Part shown: positions 18,288-26,262 of the stretch, piece by piece | Layout: every line of letters begins with the position of its first letter | Position numbering within the stretch: the stretch's first letter is position 1 | Assembly (NCBI GenBank): GCA_947496065.1 | Contig: CANMBF010000009.1 | Location: 1-64,000 of the forward strand | Source of the DNA: Bacteroidota bacterium | GTDB taxonomy: Bacteria > Bacteroidota > Bacteroidia > NS11-12g > UBA955 | Length of the DNA: 64,000 nucleotides | Reading direction: 5' to 3' | The notes under the pieces: generated by a model | Databases searched by the model: none | Told to the model about the DNA's origin: nothing | The model's input: only the letters and a program-made list of their open reading frames with translations | Program-made: the position numbers and the translations under genes

Positions 18288-19829
18288 ATGAATCCGGAAG
18301 AATTGTTTAAAAATATCATCTCTCACTCGAAAGAATATGGCTTTATTTTTCAGTCGAGCGAAATATATGATGGCCTTAGCTCTGTTTACGATTATGGTCA
18401 GCTAGGTGCCGAGTTGAAAAAGAATTTAAGAGACTATTGGTGGAAAAGCATGGTGCAAATGCATCAAAACATTGTTGGTATCGATGCTGCTATTTTTATG
18501 CACCCTACCACTTGGAAAGCCAGTGGTCACGTAGATGCTTTTAACGATCCTTTGATTGATAACAAAGACAGCAAGAAACGCTATAGAGCCGATGTGCTCA
18601 TTGAAGACCACATGGCAAAGATTATGGGCAAAGCAGATAAGGAAGTAGAGAAAGCCAAGAATAAATTTGGCGAAACTTTCGATGAGGCATTGTACCGCTC
18701 TACCAATCCACGTGTATTAGAAAATATTAATAAAGCCAATGCCATCGAAGCCCGTTTTAAAAAGGCTTTAGAAGACAATAACTTAGAAGAAGTTCGCCAA
18801 ATTATTATCGACTGCGAAATCGTTTGCCCGATTTCTGGCACTAAAAACTGGACCGAAGTGCGTCAATTCAATTTAATGTTCAGCACGCAAATTGGCTCGG
18901 TGAGCGAGGAAGCCAACACCATTTACCTGCGACCAGAAACTGCCCAGGGTATTTTTGTGAATTATTTAAATGTACAAAAAACTGGCAGAATGAAAATTCC
19001 TTTTGGGATTGCACAAACAGGCAAAGCTTTTAGAAACGAGATTGTAGCCCGTCAGTTTATTTTCCGTATGCGCGAATTCGAGCAAATGGAAATGCAATTT
19101 TTTGTTCGTCCAGGTACCGAAATAGAATGGTACAACTACTGGAAAGAAACGCGTATCAAGTGGCACCGCACCTTCGGATTTGGTGACAACAAACACCGAT
19201 TCCACGACCATCTGAAACTAGCGCACTACGCCAACGCAGCTTGTGATATAGAATTTAACTTTCCTTTTGGCTTTAAAGAATTAGAAGGTATTCACAGTCG
19301 TAGCGATTTTGATTTAAAACAACACGAGCAATTCAGTGGTAAAAAATTACAATACTTCGATGCTGAGCTGAATGAAAGCTATGTGCCTTGTGTGGTTGAA
19401 ACTAGTATTGGTCTCGACCGCCTTTTCCTAGCTGTTTACGCTGAATCATTGAAAGAAGAAACTTTGGCAGATGGTTCTACAAGAACACTCATGTCTTTAC
19501 CTTTTGCTTTGGCGCCTGTGAAAGCGGCCATCCTTCCTCTGGTGAATAAAGATGGATTGCCAGAGAAGGCTGATGAAATTGTAAACCTATTGAAATACGA
19601 TTTCAATGTGACCACTGAAGCCAAAGATGCCATTGGTAAACGCTACAGAAGAAACGATGCGATAGGCACACCTTATTGCATAACTGTTGATTATGACACC
19701 ATGGAAAATAACACTGTTACTTTGCGCAACCGCGATACCATGGAACAACAACGCGTAGCCATTAGCGAGCTAAAAGGAATCATGGACCAAACCGCGAGCT
19801 TGGGCAGTTTATTAAAACAACTGGATTAA
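18288..19829 (+). CDS. glyS: Glycine--tRNA ligase, homodimeric (eukaryote/archaeal-like) type
   Basis: This class II aminoacyl-tRNA synthetase charges tRNA-Gly. The 513-residue protein is of the single-chain alpha2 type and lacks the separate alpha and beta subunits of E. coli. It begins NPEELFKNIISHSKEYGF...SSEIYDGLSSVYDYG, the conserved N-terminus. Class II motif 2 is FRMREFEQMEMQFF, motif 3 lies around ETSIGLDRLFLAV, and the anticodon-binding domain occupies the last 110 residues or so (LPFALAPVKAAILPL onward). The upstream TTG at 18276 lies in the promoter, so ATG 18288 is chosen. It is convergent with the phosphoribosyltransferase gene, three bases away. Confidence 0.97.
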   Translation: MNPEELFKNIISHSKEYGFIFQSSEIYDGLSSVYDYGQLGAELKKNLRDYWWKSMVQMHQNIVGIDAAIFMHPTTWKASGHVDAFNDPLIDNKDSKKRYRADVLIEDHMAKIMGKADKEVEKAKNKFGETFDEALYRSTNPRVLENINKANAIEARFKKALEDNNLEEVRQIIIDCEIVCPISGTKNWTEVRQFNLMFSTQIGSVSEEANTIYLRPETAQGIFVNYLNVQKTGRMKIPFGIAQTGKAFRNEIVARQFIFRMREFEQMEMQFFVRPGTEIEWYNYWKETRIKWHRTFGFGDNKHRFHDHLKLAHYANAACDIEFNFPFGFKELEGIHSRSDFDLKQHEQFSGKKLQYFDAELNESYVPCVVETSIGLDRLFLAVYAESLKEETLADGSTRTLMSLPFALAPVKAAILPLVNKDGLPEKADEIVNLLKYDFNVTTEAKDAIGKRYRRNDAIGTPYCITVDYDTMENNTVTLRNRDTMEQQRVAISELKGIMDQTASLGSLLKQLD

Positions 19830-19832
19830 ATT

Positions 19833-20336
19833 TTATTCAAGAATTAATTTCAAATCATCGGGATTTGAATTGTCAAACAATAAATTTTCTTGTAAGGTGG
19901 TGGCCATGCTGATGCCAACATAGTCGGCTTTAATGGGATACAATCTATGACTGCGCGAAGCCAAGACTGCTAGCTCAATTTTTCTTACACCCCTGTTTAA
20001 TAACGGCATAAAACTACTGACAATTGTTTTGCCACTGTTCATGACATCATCAACAATTACGACCGTTGCATTGCCTAATTCATCAAAATCGGTATCGCTA
20101 ATAAACTTAGGTTCGAAGGTGTTTCGATCTAATTGTATAGCCAACTGATGAATCGATAAATTACTGATTTTTTGTAACTCAGACACCAGGTGCTGTGCGA
20201 TGAATTGACCCCTGGCATCAATACCTGCAATCCATATCTTTTGCTCGTCCATATTGTTTTCAAATATTTGCCAAGCAATGCGCTTTAATTTATTGCTAAT
20301 TTGAGTATGCGTAAGAATGGTAGTAGAAGGATTCAT
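19833..20336 (-). CDS. PyrR-like phosphoribosyltransferase
   Basis: A 167-residue type I phosphoribosyltransferase. The PRPP-binding motif VVIVDDVMNSGKTI has its two aspartates at residues about 96-97. The C-terminal RSHRLYPIKADYVGISM matches the PyrR segment RGHRELPIRADYVG. PyrR proteins are uracil phosphoribosyltransferases and, in some bacteria, attenuators of pyrimidine operons. No pyr gene or attenuator lies next to it, so the regulatory role is not supported here. The start is ATG at 20336. It is monocistronic and convergent with glyS. Confidence 0.82.
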   Translation of the reverse strand: MNPSTTILTHTQISNKLKRIAWQIFENNMDEQKIWIAGIDARGQFIAQHLVSELQKISNLSIHQLAIQLDRNTFEPKFISDTDFDELGNATVVIVDDVMNSGKTIVSSFMPLLNRGVRKIELAVLASRSHRLYPIKADYVGISMATTLQENLLFDNSNPDDLKLILE

Positions 20337-20891
20337 TTATTGTACGAAAATATTACCATACGCTTAATAATACAAACATTATCCCAAATACTTTTCCTTG
20401 CGATAGCAACTCAAAGTAAATGGACTTTTGGAAAAAGAAAATAAAGAGAAAGCTCCAAATTACCTTTTTTACCAAAAAAGTCACATAAGTTTGAGCCAAT
20501 AAGTCACAAAAGGACTTTGTTATTTCTTAAAACAAGTATTTGAACTCAAAGTTCTTTCATTATTTTAGTGTTTTCCGTTTCAAATTCGCTACTAAAGTTC
20601 ATTTTTCCTCTTTATTTTGACTAGCCAAAAAAATTCGACACACCCCTAATGTGAACTTGAGAATGTCTGTTACTTGCAAATTGCGCTCTAGCGTAATTCT
20701 CACTATCTGAATTCGAAAGCCCAAGACATAAACCTTTCTCTTTTGTGACTTATTACTTCGTAGCTGCTTCGCGGTGTGGTAAAATGGTTCTGAGTTCCCT
20801 AAGCTTGTCCATTTCCCTTCTTGTTTCCATAGACCCCAGCCTCATTATTATCTTGTTTTTTCGCGTTTACTCACATTTAATCCCAAATTTA
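20337..20891. other. Long noncoding gap with a 15-bp inverted repeat
   Basis: About 555 bases between the phosphoribosyltransferase gene and the rpmE2 promoter. AATAAGTCACAAAAG (20498-20512) recurs in inverted form at 20740-20754, a perfect 15-bp repeat 227 bases apart. A 30-residue frame on the minus strand (20753-20845, starting MRLGSMETRREMDKLRELRT) is helix-like but unsupported. No RNA family is recognised. Confidence 0.6.
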
Positions 20892-20922
20892 TTTGTTTAT
20901 AATCAGAATTTGTCTACTTTTG
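20892..20922 (+). promoter_or_regulatory. Consensus Bacteroidota promoter of rpmE2
   Basis: TTTG (20892-20895), exactly 19 bases, then TACTTTTG (20915-20922): a perfect match to TTTG-N19-TAnnTTTG. It lies 22 bases upstream of the ATG. Confidence 0.85.
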
Positions 20923-20944
20923 CAGTCCCAAAAAGAAAAAAGTC

Positions 20945-21208
20945 ATGAAAGAAGGCATACATCCAAGCAGTTACCGTTTTGTTATATTCAAAGATTTAAC
21001 AAGCGAATACTCTTTTTTAACCCGTAGCTGTGTTGAAACCAAAGAAACAGCTAAATGGGAAGATGGCAATGAATACCCATTATACAAATTGGAGATTTCA
21101 GATAAAAGCCACCCTTTCTTTACCGGTAAACAAACATTGGTAGATACTGCAGGTAGAGTTGAAAAATTCAGAAGACGTTACGATTCAAGAAAAGAAAGCA
21201 ATTTCTAA
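20945..21208 (+). CDS. rpmE2: 50S ribosomal protein L31 type B
   Basis: An 87-residue bL31 of the type B class. It starts [18 protein letters not shown] and contains the [20 protein letters not shown] signature followed by a basic tail (KFRRRYDSR). The CxxC zinc site of type A L31 is absent, as in zinc-independent paralogues. It has a consensus promoter directly upstream and a strong terminator downstream, so it is a single-gene unit. The start is ATG at 20945. Confidence 0.97.
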   Translation: MKEGIHPSSYRFVIFKDLTSEYSFLTRSCVETKETAKWEDGNEYPLYKLEISDKSHPFFTGKQTLVDTAGRVEKFRRRYDSRKESNF

Positions 21209-21229
21209 TCTTAAATTCCCTGATATTAA

Positions 21230-21256
21230 AATCCCGAGTTATCGGGATTTTTTTTT
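21230..21256 (+). terminator. Rho-independent terminator of rpmE2
   Basis: An 8-bp perfect stem AATCCCGA/TCGGGATT with a four-base loop, followed by at least eight T residues. Confidence 0.92.
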
Positions 21257-21496
21257 GTCTCGTTAAAAATCAATATTTTATAATTTTAATCTAAAATTCA
21301 ATTTATTATAATTCTGCAGCCTGTTATTTTAATTTTTAGCTCAAAGTTAAACTAAACACGGCGCCAAATCTCACTGTCTACAAAATAGGGTATGTTAACA
21401 CAAGATTGCCCCTTGATGAAGAAAACTTAAACAGCTCACTATCTGAGGTTACCAAATTCTATGAAAATTAAAGTTGAAAATCCCTTTGATATAGTG

Positions 21497-21504
21497 TAAA
21501 GTTG
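21497..21504 (+). promoter_or_regulatory. Possible -7 promoter element TAAAGTTG
   Basis: TAAAGTTG has one mismatch to TAnnTTTG. A TTG at 21474-21476 lies 20 bases upstream. It is 20 bases before the ATG of the T9SS carbohydrate-binding protein gene. Confidence 0.4.
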
Positions 21505-21524
21505 CAGCTTATACAAATAATAAA

Positions 21525-22880
21525 ATGAAAAAAATATTTACTAATTCAATTTTAGTGAAAAATTTTGCTTTGGCTGTTAGTTTTACACTTGCCACTTCAT
21601 TATTTTCACAAAATGCGCCTATCGACTTTGAAACAGGCGGAAAAGGTGCTTCATGGTCATGGTCATCTTTTGAAAACGTTGCCAATGCACCTTTAGAAAT
21701 CGTTAACAACCCTAGCGCTACGGGTAAAAACACCTCTGCTAAAGTTGGTAAATTTACTTGCTTAATCGGTGGTCAACCTTGGGCTGGTTTCGAAAGCAAA
21801 CACGGTGCTGATATCGGTAAATTCACTTTATCTGCATCTAACGCAATCGTTAAAATCATGGTTTACAAATCTGTAATAAGTGATATAGGTATCAAATTTG
21901 CCACTGCTTCAGGTGGTTCTGATGGTGAGCTTAAGGTTGCCAACACCAAAACCAATGAGTGGGAAGAATTGACTTTCGATTTTTCTTCAAGAATTGCATC
22001 TGGCGTTTCTACTGATATCGATCAAATCATTTTCTTTCTTGATTTTAAATTAAACCCAGGAAGAACTTCTGATAATGTGTGTTATTTCGATAACGTTACA
22101 TTCTCAAACGGTGTAACTTTGGCTGAGCCTACTGTTGCTGCTCCAACCCCAACTAAATTAGCTGCGAATGTTATTTCATTGTTTAGCAATGCCTATACCA
22201 ACGTAACTGTTGATACTTGGAGAACTAGCTGGTCTGCAGCTACTTTAACTGATATGCAAATTGCTGGTAACGACACTAAAAAATATACTGCATTAGATTT
22301 TGTTGGTGTTGAAACTGTTGCTAGCCAAATTAATGCTACTACTATGGATTCATTCCATTTAGACATGTGGACCCCAAATGCTACTGATTTCAAAGTAAAA
22401 TTGGTTGACTTCGGTGCAAATGGTGCATTTGGTGGTGGCGATGATGTTGAACATCAATTAAGCTTTACGCCAACATCTAAAGTTTGGAACCGTATTTCTG
22501 TTCCTATGTCAGCTTTCACTGGTTTAACAACTAAAGGCCATATTGCACAAATCATTTTTGTGGGTGTGCCAAGCGGTACTTCAGTAGTATACATCGATAA
22601 CGTTATGTTTAGTAAAATCGCTGCAGCTTCAAATGTTGCTGCTATTGCTAAAGCAAACGTATCTGTATATCCTAACCCTGCCAACGACAACTTAAACATC
22701 ACTGCTGATCATGCTATCCATACTTTTAGCATCACTAACAGCATTGGTCAAGAAGTAATGACTGTTGCTCCAAATGCAAACAGTACAGTAATCAATACTG
22801 CTAATTTAAGCACTGGCATTTACACAGTTAAAACAACTGTAAATGGCGTTGTTTCTGTTGCTAAAATTGTAATTAACTAA
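21525..22880 (+). CDS. Secreted carbohydrate-binding-like protein with T9SS sorting domain
   Basis: A 451-residue protein with a signal peptide (cleavage near LATSLFSQ) and a C-terminal type A T9SS sorting domain (VYPNPANDNLNITADH ... STGIYTVKTTVNG, residues about 380-451). Between them are two tandem jelly-roll modules of about 165 residues: the first starts PIDFETGGKGASWSWSSFEN, the second follows a Pro/Ala/Thr-rich linker near residue 208. Both end in a Y-x-D-N-V-x-F strand (CYFDNVTF; VYIDNVMF), the pattern of CBM11- and CBM4-like carbohydrate-binding modules. There is no catalytic motif. Its position just upstream of the glucan operon suggests a cell-surface or released glycan-binding protein. 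It has its own terminator, so it can be expressed separately and perhaps more strongly. Confidence 0.8.
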   Translation: MKKIFTNSILVKNFALAVSFTLATSLFSQNAPIDFETGGKGASWSWSSFENVANAPLEIVNNPSATGKNTSAKVGKFTCLIGGQPWAGFESKHGADIGKFTLSASNAIVKIMVYKSVISDIGIKFATASGGSDGELKVANTKTNEWEELTFDFSSRIASGVSTDIDQIIFFLDFKLNPGRTSDNVCYFDNVTFSNGVTLAEPTVAAPTPTKLAANVISLFSNAYTNVTVDTWRTSWSAATLTDMQIAGNDTKKYTALDFVGVETVASQINATTMDSFHLDMWTPNATDFKVKLVDFGANGAFGGGDDVEHQLSFTPTSKVWNRISVPMSAFTGLTTKGHIAQIIFVGVPSGTSVVYIDNVMFSKIAAASNVAAIAKANVSVYPNPANDNLNITADHAIHTFSITNSIGQEVMTVAPNANSTVINTANLSTGIYTVKTTVNGVVSVAKIVIN

Positions 22881-22894
22881 TTTTTAAAAATTTA

Positions 22895-22933
22895 AAATGT
22901 TGGGCTACCATCTGTTAGCCCAACATTTTTTTT
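22895..22933 (+). terminator. Strong Rho-independent terminator between the T9SS gene and the glucan operon
   Basis: A 13-bp perfect stem (22895-22907 with 22916-22928) around an eight-base loop, running into nine T residues. Confidence 0.93.
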
Positions 22934-23022
22934 GTCCCTACTTTTCTTCCTCAATTATTTCCTAACTTTCCCATTTTTAACAAACGACTGAATCAATTCC
23001 TTTTGTCTACAAACTTACAACT

Positions 23023-24375
23023 ATGCCACTCACTATGAACATTAGACAATTCCTTTTATTAGCCAGCCTATTCAATGGTTTATTGGCTTGGTCGCAAACC
23101 ACCATTCTAAAAACCGACACTGGCTATACTTTTATGAGAAATGGTTCACCCTACTATGTAAAAGGTGTAGGCGGCGAAGTTAATTTTGATAAAATGATCG
23201 CCATTGGTGCCAACTCCTTCAGAACTTGGGGTGTTGACAATGCGCAAAAACTTTTAGACGAAGCCCAATCAAAAGGCTTAACCGTTATGCTAGGCTTATG
23301 GCTTCAGCACGAACGCCACGGATTCGATTATGACAATGCTGAAAAAGTAAAAAGTCAACTCGAGTATTTCAAAACCGTTATCAATCAATTTAAAAATCAT
23401 CCTGCCCTTCTCATGTGGGGCATAGGCAACGAGCTCGATCTCGATTATACCAATCCAAATTGTTGGAATGCAGTTCAAGATATAGCCAAATACATTCACC
23501 AAACAGATCCCAATCACCCTACCTCTACCGTTACCGCTGGCCTCGATTCACTCGAAGTAAAACACATTATGGCACGCTGCCCTGATATTGATGTATACTG
23601 TGTGAATACCTATGGCGACATTCCCAATGTGCCTAATAAAATTAGTGATTACGGTTGGAAAGGCCCCTTTATGATTACAGAATGGGGGCCGAACGGGCAC
23701 TGGGAATCACCACAAACCAATTGGAAAGTGTCGCTCGAACAAAGCAGTACGGAAAAAACCAATTCTTACTATACGCGTTACACCCAATTCATAGCACCTT
23801 ACAGCAGCCGGTGTTTGGGCTCTTATGCTTTTTTATGGGGTGCTAAACAAGAGTATACCGAAACATGGTACGGCCTTTTTTCGAAAGATAATATTCCAAC
23901 CGAGCCCATCGATGCACTCGAAATGTTGTTCACCCATAAACCCATTGCCAAGCCTGCTCCCTCTATTTTAAAATTAAGTGTCAATGGGCTTATAGCCACA
24001 GAAAATGTAGAACTGAAAGCCGAAAACGATTATGCTGCGGTAGTCGAAATTCTTCTTAAAGATTCATTGTCCAATCCAGCAGTGCAATATACATGGCGCA
24101 TTATGGCCGAAAGCACCGATAAAAAATCGGGTGGCGATGTTGAAAATGAAGCCGAAGAAATTACGGGTCTTATTTTTAGCGGCAAGTCAAAAAACAACAT
24201 CCGTTTTCATGCACCTTCCATCCCTGGTCAATACCGCCTTTTTGTTGCCGTAATATGTAATGGGAAATTAGCTTATGCCAACTTGCCTTTCCTTATTTTA
24301 CCGCGCACTGAAGGCGATAAACAAGCCCGCTTTATTAAATTCAAAACCACCAATATGAAAGCCTTTGAACAATAA
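23023..24375 (+). CDS. Clan GH-A glycoside hydrolase, probably exported
   Basis: A 450-residue protein with a signal peptide (IRQFLLLASLFNGLLAWSQ). Residues about 25-310 form a TIM barrel like the catalytic domain of GH2 and related clan A families. The acid/base motif is MWGIGNELD (Glu about 137) and the nucleophile motif MITEWGPNG (Glu about 220). FRTWGVDNAQKLLDEAQSKG is the early barrel strand typical of this group. A beta-sandwich-like C-terminal part of about 120 residues follows. The exact family cannot be fixed by eye (GH2-like barrel, or a beta-1,3-glucanase family of the same clan). The alternative start ATG 23035 gives a tighter signal peptide. It is the first gene of a seven-gene operon; the next starts seven bases after its stop. 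Confidence 0.8.
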   Translation: MPLTMNIRQFLLLASLFNGLLAWSQTTILKTDTGYTFMRNGSPYYVKGVGGEVNFDKMIAIGANSFRTWGVDNAQKLLDEAQSKGLTVMLGLWLQHERHGFDYDNAEKVKSQLEYFKTVINQFKNHPALLMWGIGNELDLDYTNPNCWNAVQDIAKYIHQTDPNHPTSTVTAGLDSLEVKHIMARCPDIDVYCVNTYGDIPNVPNKISDYGWKGPFMITEWGPNGHWESPQTNWKVSLEQSSTEKTNSYYTRYTQFIAPYSSRCLGSYAFLWGAKQEYTETWYGLFSKDNIPTEPIDALEMLFTHKPIAKPAPSILKLSVNGLIATENVELKAENDYAAVVEILLKDSLSNPAVQYTWRIMAESTDKKSGGDVENEAEEITGLIFSGKSKNNIRFHAPSIPGQYRLFVAVICNGKLAYANLPFLILPRTEGDKQARFIKFKTTNMKAFEQ

Positions 24376-24382
24376 CTGATCG

Positions 24383-26257
24383 ATGAATAAAAATAATACT
24401 ATTGGTTTTTTATTGACGCTCTGCTTGGGTTCTTCTTTGTTATCGCAAAACAAAACACGAGATACCGCTAAGCGGTACGCCCCTCCTTCTATGCTGCCTA
24501 AGCCCGGGGCAGTCGCTCAAAAACCAATGAGCCCTCTAGAAAATTTAGAGATTAGTGGGTATTACCGTTTCATTACCAACTACCGTCAACTATACGAAAC
24601 CTACAGCCATTTGGCGAACAACAAAAACAATATTTTTGTTGGCGATGATTCGCAAATTCCACAGTTAATGCTCAACATTAAAGGCGATGCTAATAGCAGA
24701 ACTTCATTTGGTACCGACTTATTTCTTTGGGCCCCGATGACAGGCGAAGGTGAAAAAGAAAATGTAAAGGGACTTAATTTAGGGGTTAATTTATCTGGCA
24801 ACTTTGCTACTGATATTGGCAGTTTTTTGGTAAAAGCAGGTGGTATTAATTGGTACGCACTCTCTCCTTTTACTTTTCAAACGAGCAAAGGCAATAACCG
24901 TTACAGTTTGTTCGAACGCAATCCATGGGATCCAAATACAGCAAAGGTGGATTCACGCTATGTCGATTTTTATAGTGCAGGTGCTTTAAATCAAGACTTG
25001 CGTTGGGGTAACCAAGCCTTCCATGGTTTAATTGTTGAAGGCAGTCAATTACCACATAACTTTTCTTTCAGTGCCATGTATGGCAAAACCCAATTCGATG
25101 GTGGCTTATCGGCCATTCCTAACAGTTCGATTGGTGGCCGCTTAACGAAATCTTATAATGGTAGAAACTTCATAGCGCTGAATACTTTTAATAACGATAG
25201 CTATACCGATTCCATTAGCACCAAGCGCGCTGGCTTTAACATGGTAACCACCGAATTCAAACACCATTTTAAACGCATAAAATTATATGGCGAAATTGGT
25301 GTTGGTCGCAACTTTGTTTCTAACCTCACCAGCAAATGGGGTGAAGCCATTTCAATAAAAATTTCATCCGACATTCAACGAAAATTTCCAACTGAATTGC
25401 ATGTATTTCGTGTGAGTCCAAATGTATTTAACAACAGTTCTGTTTTTATCAATTCTTCGATCCAACAAACTACACCTACTAATTCACTTACACAACCAGT
25501 GCTCATAGCCGTTTCGAGCGCCTTGTTACCGATTGGTCAGATGTCCAACAACCGCCAAGGGTTTGAGCTGAATTCACAAATTAATTTGGGCCGTTTGAAA
25601 AACAATATTGGCTATAGTAACGCAGTTGAATTAGAAAATTTGTCACCTAAAATTACTTACACCCACGCCTTTAATAATTTATCACTTTCGCGCTTTTGGC
25701 GTTGGGATTTTCCTAGCAATGTTGGACCTTACAAAAACTTAAGTAAAATTTACCGCTCGGTTTTCGAAACCGTTTACTTAACAGAATTAAATACAGCCAA
25801 CGGTAAACCTTTATTTAAAAAATACTTCAACACTTTCGAAATAAATTCGAAATACAAAACTAAAATTTTGCGCAAAGATGCCTACTTCTTTTATTTAGGT
25901 TCTGTCAATTCTATTCAAAATTTTGCAGCACCCTTCACCGTGTTTTCAGAAAAAGCTTTGCTGCGCGCCTACTACCATCAATTCGAAGGGTATGTAAAAT
26001 TGGCGCCCAAACTGGTATGGACCAACTATGTCAGCTTCGAGCGCATTATTGCGAATTATAGCACCCAAGTGGATGCAATTTCTAAACGCCCCAAAAATCA
26101 ACAAGGATTCTCATTTGCAACAGGGGCCGATATACAATTAAGCAAAGGCGCTGGTCTATATATTCGTCAACGCTGGATGAATTATAAAGACAAGAGTTTT
26201 TCTCTCGATCATTACAGAGGTTTTGAAACCACCATTGAAGTCAAAATATTCTTTTAA
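24383..26257 (+). CDS. Outer-membrane beta-barrel protein, candidate glycan porin
   Basis: A 624-residue protein with a signal peptide (GFLLTLCLGSSLLSQ) and a short Pro-rich linker. The rest is a long alternation of hydrophobic and polar residues with frequent aromatic strand ends, e.g. ISGYYRFITNYRQ, SFGTDLFLWAP and KLYGEIGVGRNF. It ends in IEVKIFF, a C-terminal aromatic typical of outer-membrane barrels. There is no TonB plug domain and no SusC signature, so it is not a TonB-dependent receptor. The family is not recognised. Its tight place between glycosidase and lipoprotein genes suggests passage of oligosaccharides across the outer membrane. Confidence 0.72.
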   Translation: MNKNNTIGFLLTLCLGSSLLSQNKTRDTAKRYAPPSMLPKPGAVAQKPMSPLENLEISGYYRFITNYRQLYETYSHLANNKNNIFVGDDSQIPQLMLNIKGDANSRTSFGTDLFLWAPMTGEGEKENVKGLNLGVNLSGNFATDIGSFLVKAGGINWYALSPFTFQTSKGNNRYSLFERNPWDPNTAKVDSRYVDFYSAGALNQDLRWGNQAFHGLIVEGSQLPHNFSFSAMYGKTQFDGGLSAIPNSSIGGRLTKSYNGRNFIALNTFNNDSYTDSISTKRAGFNMVTTEFKHHFKRIKLYGEIGVGRNFVSNLTSKWGEAISIKISSDIQRKFPTELHVFRVSPNVFNNSSVFINSSIQQTTPTNSLTQPVLIAVSSALLPIGQMSNNRQGFELNSQINLGRLKNNIGYSNAVELENLSPKITYTHAFNNLSLSRFWRWDFPSNVGPYKNLSKIYRSVFETVYLTELNTANGKPLFKKYFNTFEINSKYKTKILRKDAYFFYLGSVNSIQNFAAPFTVFSEKALLRAYYHQFEGYVKLAPKLVWTNYVSFERIIANYSTQVDAISKRPKNQQGFSFATGADIQLSKGAGLYIRQRWMNYKDKSFSLDHYRGFETTIEVKIFF

Positions 26258-26262
26258 AACTT

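Noticed and set aside
19833-20336. PyrR attenuation of a pyrimidine operon
   Set aside because: No pyr gene or attenuator structure lies near the gene.
20745-20948. 67-codon plus-strand frame ending at the rpmE2 start
   Set aside because: It covers the perfect rpmE2 promoter and one arm of the inverted repeat, and has no recognisable protein features.
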